DNA from: Rhizobiaceae bacterium
GTDB taxonomy: Bacteria > Pseudomonadota > Alphaproteobacteria > Rhizobiales > Rhizobiaceae
Length of the DNA stretch: 64,000 bases
Assembly: GCA_023953835.1 (NCBI GenBank)
Contig: JAMLJB010000001.1
Location: 2,949,501-3,013,500 of the forward strand
Direction of reading: 5' to 3'
Positions 38,791 to 47,409 of the stretch are shown here, in pieces; the first letter of the stretch is position 1; each line of letters starts with the position of its first letter. The notes under the pieces are model-generated. The model saw only the letters and a list, made by a program, of their open reading frames with translations, searched no databases and had not been told where the DNA came from. A program made the translations under genes and the position numbers.

Positions 38791-39811
38791 GCGAGACGAA
38801 ACCTTCCTGCCGGTCGAACATGGCGGCAGTCTCGCGCGCGCCGCGGCCGAGTTTCCGAACGCGCCGAAACCGTTTGTCGATCTTTCGACCGGGATCAATC
38901 CGCACCACTATCCATTTTTCGATTTGCCCGCCAGCGCGCTGACGCGCCTGCCCGAACCGTCGCGCGTCGCGGAACTGTGCGCAACCGCCGCGGTGGCTTA
39001 TGGCGCATCTCCCGGTACGCTGGTCGCAGGTCCCGGCACGCAGGTGCTGCTGCCGCTTGTGGCCTCGCTCGCGCAGCCGGGCAGGGCGGCGATCCTTGGC
39101 CCGACCTATCAGGAACATGCGCGCGCCGCCGCCATTGCCGGGCACGAAGTGTCGGAGGTTGGCGATTTCGACGCGCTGGCTGATGCCGGACTCGCGGTCG
39201 TCGTGAACCCGAACAACCCGGATGGGCGCGTGGTCGAACGCGGGCAACTCATCGAACTGGCGAACCGCCTGCACGCTCGTGGCGGATTGCTGGTCGTGGA
39301 CGAGGCGTTCATGGATGTCGGCCCGCGCAACGAAAGCGTGGCGGATGCGGTGGAAGAGGGTGGTCTGGTCGTGCTGCGGTCGTTCGGGAAGTTTTTCGGG
39401 CTTGCCGGCGTGCGGCTTGGTTTCGCCATTGCTGCGCCTTCCCTCGCGGCGCAGCTTGCCGCAAGGCTTGGACCGTGGGCCGTGGCCGGTCCGGCGCTGG
39501 AATACGGGCTACGCGCCCTTGCTGACAAAGGCTGGCAGGAGGGCATGCGCGGGCGGCTTGCGCGCGAGGCCGTGCGTCTGGATAGGTGCCTTGCGAATGC
39601 CGGTGTCGCGGTGACGGGCGGGACGAGCCTGTTTCGCCACATCGCCACCGATGCGGCCGCGCGGCTCTATCGCCATCTCGGCGGGCGGGGCGTGCTGCTG
39701 CGGTCGTTCGCAGACAGGCCGCGCGAGCTTCGCTGCGGCCTGCCGGGCAGTGAAGAAGGCTGGCGGCGCCTTGAGGCAGCGCTCGCGCAATGGCGGGAGG
39801 AAGTGCGATGA
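38789..39811 (+). CDS. cobC: Threonine-phosphate decarboxylase-like aminotransferase CobC
   Basis: A 340-residue PLP-dependent fold-type I enzyme thought to supply (R)-1-amino-2-propanol phosphate for cobalamin. NPNNPDGR lies at 140-147, DEAF at 171-174, and the Schiff-base Lys201 is in SFGKFFGLAGVRLG. ATG 38789 is chosen; GTG 38783 in the same frame is an alternative. It is divergent from cobD with no intergenic space, and its stop overlaps the phosphatase gene. Confidence 0.9.
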   Translation: MRDETFLPVEHGGSLARAAAEFPNAPKPFVDLSTGINPHHYPFFDLPASALTRLPEPSRVAELCATAAVAYGASPGTLVAGPGTQVLLPLVASLAQPGRAAILGPTYQEHARAAAIAGHEVSEVGDFDALADAGLAVVVNPNNPDGRVVERGQLIELANRLHARGGLLVVDEAFMDVGPRNESVADAVEEGGLVVLRSFGKFFGLAGVRLGFAIAAPSLAAQLAARLGPWAVAGPALEYGLRALADKGWQEGMRGRLAREAVRLDRCLANAGVAVTGGTSLFRHIATDAAARLYRHLGGRGVLLRSFADRPRELRCGLPGSEEGWRRLEAALAQWREEVR

Positions 39812-40311
39812 TCGTGGTGTGTCCCTTGTCCAGGCTGGAGAGCACGGTTGCGGAGATGCGGCCCGACAGGCTGATTTCCCTTCTGTCGGAAGGCACGGCG
39901 CTTGAGCGGCCTCGCAGCATCGAGGCGGCCAACCATCTTTATGTCACGATGCACGACATCTCCGAAGCGCAGGAAGGCATGACGCTTCCCGGCGAGGATC
40001 ATGTGCACGGCATTCTGGATTTCGCGCGGGGGTGGGACCGCCGCCGTCCGCTGGTGGTGCATTGCTATGCCGGGATCAGCCGCTCGACCGCCACGGCCTA
40101 TATGATCGCAGCCGCTTTCGCGCCGGGCCGCAGCGAGGCCGAGCTTGCGCGTACCCTGCGCCGCCTATCACCGTCCGCGACGCCGAACCAGCGCATGATC
40201 GCGCTGGCGGATCACATATTGCGCCGTGAAGGGCGGATGGTCCGCGCCATACAGGACATAGGACGCGGCGCGGACGCATTCGAAGGCACGCCCTTTGCGC
40301 TTGAGCTTTAG
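39808..40311 (+). CDS. Protein tyrosine phosphatase family protein of the cob locus
   Basis: A 167-residue cysteine phosphatase-like protein. The active-site loop HCYAGISRS matches HCX5R, with Cys86 and Arg92. It is coupled to cobC by an ATGA overlap and has GGGAGG upstream. Similar genes accompany cob genes in Rhizobiales, which suggests a role with a phosphorylated pathway intermediate, but no substrate is established from sequence. Its stop overlaps the creatininase-family stop on the other strand. Confidence 0.8.
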   Translation: MIVVCPLSRLESTVAEMRPDRLISLLSEGTALERPRSIEAANHLYVTMHDISEAQEGMTLPGEDHVHGILDFARGWDRRRPLVVHCYAGISRSTATAYMIAAAFAPGRSEAELARTLRRLSPSATPNQRMIALADHILRREGRMVRAIQDIGRGADAFEGTPFALEL

Positions 40312-41135
40312 GCTCCTGTGGTCTGGCTCAGCAGCTTGTCCGGATTTGCCTTGCGCATGTCCTTGAGCAGGCGAATGAAGCCCTGCGCCTGATGTTCGGC
40401 CGTGCGCCTGCCCTTGTCCGCCGACGCCGCCGCCGCGTTGCCGACGACGCCCGCCGGATTGAGGTCCGTCGCCATCCACGCGAATCCGAACGGCCCGGTG
40501 TGGCGCAAAAGGTCGAAATCCTGTTCCGCCGAAAGCACGTTCGAGCGGAAGTCGTGCGCCTTGCCCATGTCGACGAGATCGGGCCGGAAATGCAGCATGA
40601 GCGAGGCTTCCACCTCGCCGCCATGCACGCCGAGGCGCAACTCCTCGTCGCCGAACGTGCCTTGCGGATGGCCGAACCTGCCCCAGCTCGATTTCACCGC
40701 CAGCATGCGGTGACGCACGCGCATCTCGCGGGTGAGGAGCGCCATCACCTCCTCGTTGCCGCCGTGCGAGGTCACGACCACCAGCTTGCGGATGCCCGTT
40801 CGCGCGACCGAATCACCAAGCTGCATCCATGCTTCGAGCGCCGTCCCGGCGTCGAGCGACAGCGTGCCCGGCACATTGATATGCTCATTCGACTTGCCGG
40901 TTTCCTGCACCGGCAGCACGCGAACGTCGAGCGATTCCGGCAATTGCCGTTCAACTTCGGCAAGCATGCCGCGCATGATGGCGGTGTCGGTGGAAAGCGG
41001 CAGGTGCGGACCGTGCTGCTCCACCGCCGCCAGCGGCAACACTGCGATCACGGCCTGAGGATCGACGGAAACGAAATCCGCCGCCTTGAAATCACTCCAC
41101 CAGAAAAGCCTGTTTGCAGCCACCGAACGCCTCAA
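40308..41135 (-). CDS. Creatininase family protein
   Basis: A 275-residue metal-dependent amidohydrolase-like protein. The metal motifs EQHGPHLP (Glu39, His41), DTAI, SHGGN and GVHGGEVEASLML are in the family order. The family includes creatinine amidohydrolase, mycofactocin peptidase MftE and FAPy deformylase; the substrate here cannot be told. The start is TTG 41135; GTG 41123 is equally possible. It is divergent from the nitroreductase gene, with a perfect inverted repeat between them. Confidence 0.8.
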   Translation of the reverse strand: MRRSVAANRLFWWSDFKAADFVSVDPQAVIAVLPLAAVEQHGPHLPLSTDTAIMRGMLAEVERQLPESLDVRVLPVQETGKSNEHINVPGTLSLDAGTALEAWMQLGDSVARTGIRKLVVVTSHGGNEEVMALLTREMRVRHRMLAVKSSWGRFGHPQGTFGDEELRLGVHGGEVEASLMLHFRPDLVDMGKAHDFRSNVLSAEQDFDLLRHTGPFGFAWMATDLNPAGVVGNAAAASADKGRRTAEHQAQGFIRLLKDMRKANPDKLLSQTTGA

Positions 41136-41202
41136 TACGTTAACGGAAACGATCTATCCTTGCCGGCGTCGGTTGTCGAATCAGGTGAGCGGCGCGATGC
41201 GC

Positions 41203-41222
41203 ATATTGCAGGCTTGCAATAT
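41203..41222. promoter_or_regulatory. Perfect inverted repeat between divergent genes
   Basis: Arms ATATTGCA and TGCAATAT are separated by GGCT. The site lies 45 bases before the nitroreductase ATG and 68 bases from the creatininase-family start, a natural place for an operator serving one or both genes. The regulator is unknown. Confidence 0.5.
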
Positions 41223-41266
41223 TTTGTGTGCGGCGTATCCCCAATTTCTGCCGCAAACTATGTCAT

Positions 41267-42010
41267 ATGGCCGACAAAACATTGAACTATCCGAGTGAAG
41301 CCATGCTCGCGAGAACTGAAACCCAGGAATTGTCGGAACAGGAAATCGTCGATGAGGCGATCCTGACGCGACGCTCCGTGCGCGCGTTCCTGCCCACCCC
41401 CGTCGAACCTTCGGTGATCCGCGACATTCTGGAAGTGGCGCGCTGGGCGCCTTCGGGAACCAACATGCAGCCGTGGCGCGCTTATGTCGTGCAGGGCGAC
41501 GTCAAGCAGCGCATCGCCGACGCGATCCTGAATTCCGGCATCCGCGCGGAAAAGATCGAGTGGGACGAGTACAAATACTACCCGGACCAGTTTTTCGAAC
41601 CCTATCTCACGCGCCGCCGCACGGTGGGCTTCGCGCTCTACAACGCGCTCGGCATCGGTCGTCGCGAGGTTGAGCGCATGCGCGCGCAGCACGACCGCAA
41701 CTTCCTGTTCTTCGACGCGCCGGTCGGCCTGCTCTTCACCATCGACCGCAGGCTCAACAAAGGGTCGTGGATCGACCTCGGCATGATGCTGGAAAATGTG
41801 ATGATCGCGGCGCGCGGCAGGGGATTGCACACCTGCCCGCAGGCGGCGTTCGCGCCCTACCACAAGCAGATTCGTCCCATCATCGGCATGGGCGACGAGG
41901 AAATCCTCGTCTGCGGCATCGCGCTCGGCTACGAGGACACGACCAAACCGGAGAACCAGTTCCGGTCGGAGCGCGCCCCGCTGGAAGAGTGGGTGAAGTT
42001 TGTCGATTAA
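41267..42010 (+). CDS. Nitroreductase family protein
   Basis: A 247-residue FMN-dependent oxidoreductase. TRRSVRAFLPTPV and EVARWAPSGTNMQPWRAYVV form the N-terminal FMN-binding region, and WIDLGMMLENVMIAARGRG and IRPIIGMGDEEILVCGIALG follow the usual order. It reduces nitro compounds or quinones with NAD(P)H. It is not BluB: the BluB N-terminal motif is missing despite the nearby cob genes. ATG 41267 is chosen; ATG 41303 is possible. It ends directly against soxG, which is convergent. Confidence 0.84.
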   Translation: MADKTLNYPSEAMLARTETQELSEQEIVDEAILTRRSVRAFLPTPVEPSVIRDILEVARWAPSGTNMQPWRAYVVQGDVKQRIADAILNSGIRAEKIEWDEYKYYPDQFFEPYLTRRRTVGFALYNALGIGRREVERMRAQHDRNFLFFDAPVGLLFTIDRRLNKGSWIDLGMMLENVMIAARGRGLHTCPQAAFAPYHKQIRPIIGMGDEEILVCGIALGYEDTTKPENQFRSERAPLEEWVKFVD

Positions 42011-42598
42011 TTACCTGATTTCGTAGCCGGTTTCTTCCGCCGCGTGGCAGAGTGCGTTCCAGAAGGAGCGCGCGAAGGACCGGAAAACATAGATGTCAAA
42101 CCGCTGGTCGCCACTGCGCTGCACCTGCGCGAAAATATCGTGGTGATTGGTCGCAACGCCGTTGCCGACCGGAAACTTCGCAGGCGAGAAATCCACCGCG
42201 AAGAACTTGGCCAGCACCCACGCCGCCTTGTCGCCTTCGATGCGAAGCGCCGTGCGGCCATGCGACAGGTCCGTCACCGAACCGACCGAAGCGGGCACGG
42301 CCTCAGCCAGCCTGCCCGCCAGCCCTTCATCCGCATCGACCAGCAGCCAGCGGCCCGGCGCGATGCCGAAGGCTGCGCTCTCGCCTGATGCCGCACCCGC
42401 GCCCGGCGCATTTCCAACCTTGAGCTTCAGCACCTTGGAGATGACGGCCTGCGCGGCGGCTTCCATACCGGGCCACACGGCCAGTTGCACGATGGAGCCG
42501 GGCGCGGTTTCGGAAAGCACCACGCCGATCTCGGCGGCGCTGTTGGCATGGCGACCGGCGCGCAAATGTTCCCCGAGCGGTGAAAGGATTTCAGCCAT
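42011..42598 (-). CDS. soxG: Sarcosine oxidase subunit gamma
   Basis: A 195-residue subunit of heterotetrameric sarcosine oxidase, last gene of soxBDAG. It resembles a GcvT-like fold (PGRWLLVDADEG, VTDLSHGRTALRIEGDKA). ATG 42598 overlaps the soxA stop by eight bases. Longer frames upstream lie inside soxA. Confidence 0.88.
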   Translation of the reverse strand: MAEILSPLGEHLRAGRHANSAAEIGVVLSETAPGSIVQLAVWPGMEAAAQAVISKVLKLKVGNAPGAGAASGESAAFGIAPGRWLLVDADEGLAGRLAEAVPASVGSVTDLSHGRTALRIEGDKAAWVLAKFFAVDFSPAKFPVGNGVATNHHDIFAQVQRSGDQRFDIYVFRSFARSFWNALCHAAEETGYEIR

Positions 42599-45581
42599 GC
42601 ATGCGGCTCCCGTCGGGGTCGAAGAAGTGATGGCTGACGATTTCGACCGGCCCGAACCGGTTGCGGAGCGGATCGGAAACAAAAGCGCGAGTGCCACGCC
42701 GCGACTTGCCCGCCTCGACCAGCGCCAGCGCGATATATTTCCCGAGCGCCGGTGAATAGCACATGGCCGTGACGTGGCCGATGGAACCGGACGGACGGCC
42801 CTCAGCCGGTTGATCGACGATATGCGCGCCGCCGTTGATGGGCCGGTTGTCCAGAGGCACGATGCCAACCAGTTGCAGGCGGTTTGCGCCGGTCATGCCC
42901 TCGCGATCCATCATCGCCGAGCCGATGAACGGCTTCTTCTTCGAAAGCATCCAGTCCAGATGCAGGTCGCGCGCGGTGGTCCGCCCGTCGATTTCAGCGC
43001 CCGTCACATGGCCCTTTTCGATGCGCAGCGTTCCAAGCGCCTCCAGGCCGTAGGGCACGATTCCATGCGCTTTTCCGGCCTCCATCAGCGCTTCCCACAC
43101 ATCCGTGCCGTAGCCCGCGCCGCAATAGACCTCATATGCCAGTTCGCCGGAAAAGGAGAGGCGGCAGATCATCACCGGCGCGCCACGGATCGTGCCATGC
43201 ACGATGCCCATGAAGGGAAGCGTTTCGTTGTCGACCGCAGTTCCCTCGACACAGGCTTCCAGCACCTTGCGCGAGAGCGGACCGGCAACGGCCGCGCCTG
43301 CCCACTGGTCCGTCACGGAGGTCAGGTGAACGTTCAACTCCGGCCAGACCACGTCCAGCATATATTCCAGATGCTGCATCACCTTGCCTGCATTGGCGGT
43401 GGTCGTCGTCATCAGGAATTCGGTTTCGCCGAGCCGCCATGTCGTGCCGTCGTCCAGCGCGAACCCGTCCTCGCGCAGCATCAGCCCGTAGCGCGCCTTG
43501 CCGACCGGCAGGCTGGAAAACATGTTGGTGTAGACGCGGTCGAGAAATTCCGCCGCGTCCGGCCCCTGCACGGCGATCTTGCCGAGCGTCGAGACATCGA
43601 CAATGCCGACGCCGGAGCGCACAGCGCGCGCCTCGCGCACATAGGCCTGCTCCACCGTCTCGCCCTGCTGGCCGTAGATCATCGGGCGGAACCAGAGACC
43701 GGCGGAATACATGGTCGCGCCGTGCTCCAGGTGCCAGTCGTGCATCGGCGTCAGACGCTCCGGCTTGAGGTCGCCAAAGCGCTCGGCGGCAAGCGCGCCG
43801 ACCGAAACCGGGGCGAAGGGCGGGCGGAAGCGGGTCGATCCCACCTCCGGGATGGGCTTGCCGGTGGCCTCCGCCATGATCGCCATGCCGGGAACGTTCG
43901 AGGTCTTGCCCTGATCGGTAGCCATGCCCAGCGTCGTGTAGCGCTTGAGGTGTTCCGCCGAGGTGAAGCCTTCCTGATGTGCAAGCCGCACATCGTCCGC
44001 CGTCACATCGTGCTGAAAGTCCACGAACGCCTTGCCTTTGCCCTTGATCCCGAGAACCGGGGCCGGATGGGGTTCACACGAAAAGCCTTCGACGAACGGC
44101 GCGATAGGCTTTCGGCCCCGTTTCTCACCGGCAGCCGCCAGACCGGCGGCCTGACCTTCTCCAATCGCGTCGCCGGTCTGGAAGGTGCCGTTGAACGCGC
44201 CCGCGCCAAGCCAGTTTTCGGTCGGCTGCGGCGGCAGGAAGGCTTGCAGCGCTTCGTTCCATACCGGGCGTCCGCCTGCCTGGCTCGCCAGATGTATGGC
44301 GGGCGACCAGCCGCCCGAAACCAGCAGGCAATCGGCCTCGATCAGGCGCTCGCGTCCGCTCGCTCGTGCGCCGTCGAAGGGTTGAACCCGCACGCCGTCG
44401 AGCGCCTTTCCCCCCTCCGTCGTCTGCACCGCGTGGCCCGTCAGGACCTCGGCAAAACTCTCTGACGCCGCCTGCCGCGCGGCGTCCGATATCTCGGTTC
44501 GCACGTCGATGATGGCGGCGACGGTCGCGCCCGCGCGCTTCAGCGCGAGCGCAGCACCATAGGCCGTGTCGTTATTGGTAAAGATCGCCACCTGCTTGCC
44601 TGTGCGCACCCCGAATTCGTTGGCATAGCGCTTTGCCGCCGATGCCAGCATGACGCCCGGAATGTCGTTGCCGGGAAACACCATCGGACGCTCGAACGCG
44701 CCTGTCGCCAGCACGACCGCGCCCGCGCGAATGGTCCAGTGTCGATGCCGGGGTTCGCCCTTCGAGGCGGCTGCCTTGTGATCGGTCACGCGCTCCAGCG
44801 CCGCCAGCGTGTTGCCGTCATAATAGCCCCAGACGCTCGTGCGGTTGAGCATTCGCACGTTCTTTCGGGCGGCGAGCGCCGCCACTGCCTCGCTTGCCCA
44901 TTGGGCGGCGGGCATGCCGTCGATGGTTTCGCCCGACCAGTTGGCCGATCCGCCGAAACGCGGATCGATTTCGGCCAGCACGACATCCGCTCCCTGTTCC
45001 GCTGCCGCCGCTGCGGCGCTCAGCCCGGCGGGGCCGGAGCCTACGACCAGCACGTCGCAGAAGGCGTTCATGCGCTCGTAGCGGGAGCGTTCCGGTTCGA
45101 GGCCCGCCATTCCGAGGCCCGCCGCGCGGCGAATGAAGCGCTCGCAGAACATCCAGAAGCGTGTGCCCTTCAGCGGCCAGATTTCCGGTCCCATGAAGGT
45201 CTTGTAGTAGAAGCCCGCGCCGATGAACTTGCCGGCAAGCTGGTTGAACGCGCCGATGTCGAACTGGAGCGAGGGAAAGCGGTTCTGGCTTTCGGCGACC
45301 AGCCCCTCGTAGATTTCCACCATCGTGGCGGGAATGTTCGGCTCGCGCACTGTGCCGCGCAGGACAGTCACCAGCGCGTTCGGCTCGTCCACGCCCGCGG
45401 TCAGCAATCCGCGCGGTCGATGATATTTGAACGAGCGGCCGAACAGCGAAACGCCGCTGGCCAGAAGCGCAGATGCCAGCGTGTCGCCCGCGTGACCGGC
45501 GAAGCGCTGTCCGTCGAAGGTGAAGTTGATCGTGCGGTCGCGGTCGATGCGTCCGCCTGCATTGGTGCGGGACGCGCTCAT
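42591..45581 (-). CDS. soxA: Sarcosine oxidase subunit alpha
   Basis: A 996-residue subunit of sarcosine oxidase, which oxidatively demethylates sarcosine to glycine and passes the methyl carbon to tetrahydrofolate as 5,10-methylene-THF. Residues about 10-110 form a ferredoxin-like domain without cluster cysteines. Residues about 172-210 hold the dinucleotide-binding DVLVVGSGPAGLSAAA. Residues about 600-990 form a GcvT-type folate-binding domain. Length is normal for the family. It overlaps soxD by four bases. Confidence 0.94.
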   Translation of the reverse strand: MSASRTNAGGRIDRDRTINFTFDGQRFAGHAGDTLASALLASGVSLFGRSFKYHRPRGLLTAGVDEPNALVTVLRGTVREPNIPATMVEIYEGLVAESQNRFPSLQFDIGAFNQLAGKFIGAGFYYKTFMGPEIWPLKGTRFWMFCERFIRRAAGLGMAGLEPERSRYERMNAFCDVLVVGSGPAGLSAAAAAAEQGADVVLAEIDPRFGGSANWSGETIDGMPAAQWASEAVAALAARKNVRMLNRTSVWGYYDGNTLAALERVTDHKAAASKGEPRHRHWTIRAGAVVLATGAFERPMVFPGNDIPGVMLASAAKRYANEFGVRTGKQVAIFTNNDTAYGAALALKRAGATVAAIIDVRTEISDAARQAASESFAEVLTGHAVQTTEGGKALDGVRVQPFDGARASGRERLIEADCLLVSGGWSPAIHLASQAGGRPVWNEALQAFLPPQPTENWLGAGAFNGTFQTGDAIGEGQAAGLAAAGEKRGRKPIAPFVEGFSCEPHPAPVLGIKGKGKAFVDFQHDVTADDVRLAHQEGFTSAEHLKRYTTLGMATDQGKTSNVPGMAIMAEATGKPIPEVGSTRFRPPFAPVSVGALAAERFGDLKPERLTPMHDWHLEHGATMYSAGLWFRPMIYGQQGETVEQAYVREARAVRSGVGIVDVSTLGKIAVQGPDAAEFLDRVYTNMFSSLPVGKARYGLMLREDGFALDDGTTWRLGETEFLMTTTTANAGKVMQHLEYMLDVVWPELNVHLTSVTDQWAGAAVAGPLSRKVLEACVEGTAVDNETLPFMGIVHGTIRGAPVMICRLSFSGELAYEVYCGAGYGTDVWEALMEAGKAHGIVPYGLEALGTLRIEKGHVTGAEIDGRTTARDLHLDWMLSKKKPFIGSAMMDREGMTGANRLQLVGIVPLDNRPINGGAHIVDQPAEGRPSGSIGHVTAMCYSPALGKYIALALVEAGKSRRGTRAFVSDPLRNRFGPVEIVSHHFFDPDGSRMHG

Positions 45582-45877
45582 GCCTTCGCCCTCGGCTTGC
45601 GCTTCGCTTTGGCGGACACCGGGGCGGATCGAGCGGGCCGCACGCCGGAAATCTTGTGCGTCAGCGTGTTGCGCGTCACTGCGAGGTGCATGCGGCAGCC
45701 GCCGGAATGCTGCCAGATTTCATTGTGCTCGCCCGCAATGTTCACCCGGTCATAGACATAGGCGTTCCACGCATCGAGGTCCGTCGAGGCGGGGTCGGGG
45801 CGGGTGCGGTTGCCGTCGCCCTGATAGGTGAATTCCGATACGTCGCGCGGGCCGCAATAGGGACATGAAATCAGCAT
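45578..45877 (-). CDS. soxD: Sarcosine oxidase subunit delta
   Basis: A 99-residue zinc-binding subunit. CPYCGPRDVSEF (Cys5, Cys8) and HSGGCRMHLAVTRNTLTH carry the expected metal ligands. A Lys/Arg/Ala-rich tail ends the protein. ATG 45877 overlaps the soxB stop by one base (TGATG). Confidence 0.92.
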   Translation of the reverse strand: MLISCPYCGPRDVSEFTYQGDGNRTRPDPASTDLDAWNAYVYDRVNIAGEHNEIWQHSGGCRMHLAVTRNTLTHKISGVRPARSAPVSAKAKRKPRAKA

Positions 45878-47136
45878 CAGTGGAGTCTCGGCGTTGCGCC
45901 TTGGCCCTTGTCGTCGATCACCGTTCCCCGGTGGAAACGGTCGAGCGTGAAGGGCGCGTTGATTTCGTGCGGCTCGTCTTTGGCGATCGTGTGGGCAAAG
46001 CACCAGCCCGAGGCTGGCGTCGCCTTGAAGCCGCCGTAGCACCAGCCGCAATTGAGATACATGCCGGGCAGGGGGCCGGTGGTGATGATGGGCGAGCCGT
46101 CCATGGACATGTCGCAGACACCGCCCCATGAGCGCAGCACGCGCACAGTGGCCAGCGAAGGGAACAGCGCCAGCATCTCGCTCATCACGTCCTCGACGAT
46201 GGGCAGGTTGCCGCGCTGCGCATAGGAGTTGTAGCCGTCGATGTCGCCGCCATAAACCAGCCCGCCCTTGTCCGACTGCGACACATAGAAATGGCCCATG
46301 CCGAAGGTCACGACCGTGTCGAGGATCGGCTTCAGCGATTCGGACACGAAGGCTTGCAGCACGTGGCTTTCGATGGGCATGCGCTCGATGCCGGCCATGC
46401 GCATGACGTGGCCGGTCGAACCGGCGACGGCGACAGCGATCTTCTTTGCGCGGATTTCCCCGCGCGACGTGGTGACGCCGACGATGCGCTCGCCGTCGCG
46501 CAGGAAACCGGTAACCTCGCAGTTTTCGAGAATGTCCACGCCGCGCCGGTCCGCCCCCCGCGCATAACCCCAGGCCACCGCGTCGTGGCGGGCGGTGCCC
46601 GCGCGCCACTGCATCAACCCGCCATGAATGGGAAATCGCGCCGTGTTCGAAGCATCGACGACCGGCATCAGGCGCTTGATGGCCGCGACATCCATCAACT
46701 CGGCGTCCGCATCGAGATGGCGCATGGCGTTGCCGCGCCGCGCATATTCGTCGAGCTGGGCCGGCGTGTGCGCGAGGTTCAGCACGCCGCGCTGGGAAAA
46801 CATCACATTGTAGTTCAGGTCGTGCGAAAGCCGTTCCCACAGCTTCATCGAATGCTCGTAGAACCGGATGTTCTGCGGCAGCAGGTAGTTGGAGCGCACC
46901 GCAGTCGTGTTGCGGCCGACATTGCCGGAACCGAGATAGCCCTTTTCCAGCACCGCGACATTGGTGATGCCATGCTCCTTCGCCAGATAATAGGCGGTCG
47001 AAAGCCCGTGCCCGCCGCCGCCGATGATGATGACATCGTAGCTCGGCTTCGGGTCCGGCTTGCGCCATGCGGGCTTCCACCCGCGATTGCCGGTCAGCGC
47101 GTTGCGTATCACGGACAGCGCAGAATATTCCGCCAT
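45877..47136 (-). CDS. soxB: Sarcosine oxidase subunit beta
   Basis: A 419-residue flavoprotein subunit, first gene of soxBDAG, that binds FAD at DVIIIGGGGHGLSTAYY (residues 34-50) and covalently holds FMN in this family. YLGSGNVGRNTTAVRSNYL and GWCYGGFKATPASGW are characteristic. ATG 47136 is preferred because the upstream extension lacks family similarity. The promoter must lie in 47137-47409, shared with the divergent mechanosensitive channel gene. Confidence 0.93.
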   Translation of the reverse strand: MAEYSALSVIRNALTGNRGWKPAWRKPDPKPSYDVIIIGGGGHGLSTAYYLAKEHGITNVAVLEKGYLGSGNVGRNTTAVRSNYLLPQNIRFYEHSMKLWERLSHDLNYNVMFSQRGVLNLAHTPAQLDEYARRGNAMRHLDADAELMDVAAIKRLMPVVDASNTARFPIHGGLMQWRAGTARHDAVAWGYARGADRRGVDILENCEVTGFLRDGERIVGVTTSRGEIRAKKIAVAVAGSTGHVMRMAGIERMPIESHVLQAFVSESLKPILDTVVTFGMGHFYVSQSDKGGLVYGGDIDGYNSYAQRGNLPIVEDVMSEMLALFPSLATVRVLRSWGGVCDMSMDGSPIITTGPLPGMYLNCGWCYGGFKATPASGWCFAHTIAKDEPHEINAPFTLDRFHRGTVIDDKGQGATPRLH

Positions 47137-47393
47137 GCCGGTCGAGACTCCCCTTCGAATTTCCGCAGAGAGGCTATCGCTGCTGCCATTCCCCGACGGA
47201 CAATAAAGCGCCATCGCCTTTCAAAGGACCGACGCGCCGGCTGCATGAATAGTCGCCGGCTTCGAAACGCACAACCGTTGCCGGGCGACATGTTGCGGTC
47301 AAGATTGGCGGCCAAGGGATGCATTTTGGTGCGGAATGCGGATAATCTCCGCGCGTTTTGTCATAGCCATCCAGCGATTCGCTGCGAGGTCCT

Positions 47394-47405
47394 GACCCTA
47401 GGGTC
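47394..47405. promoter_or_regulatory. 12-bp perfect palindrome at the channel gene start
   Basis: GACCCTAGGGTC is a perfect palindrome four bases before ATG 47410, and its AGGG would be the ribosome-binding site. A bound repressor or a local RNA fold would block translation initiation. It may be chance; function is not known. Confidence 0.35.
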
Positions 47406-47409
47406 CCGT

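Noticed and set aside
41228-42010. BluB (dimethylbenzimidazole synthase) near cob genes
   Set aside because: Sequence matches general nitroreductases (RRSVRAFLPTPV, APSGTNMQPW) and lacks the BluB motifs.
46291-47409. Open frame extending the mechanosensitive channel gene upstream by 373 codons
   Set aside because: It lies antisense to soxB, lacks a ribosome-binding site, and the signal peptide begins exactly at ATG 47410.
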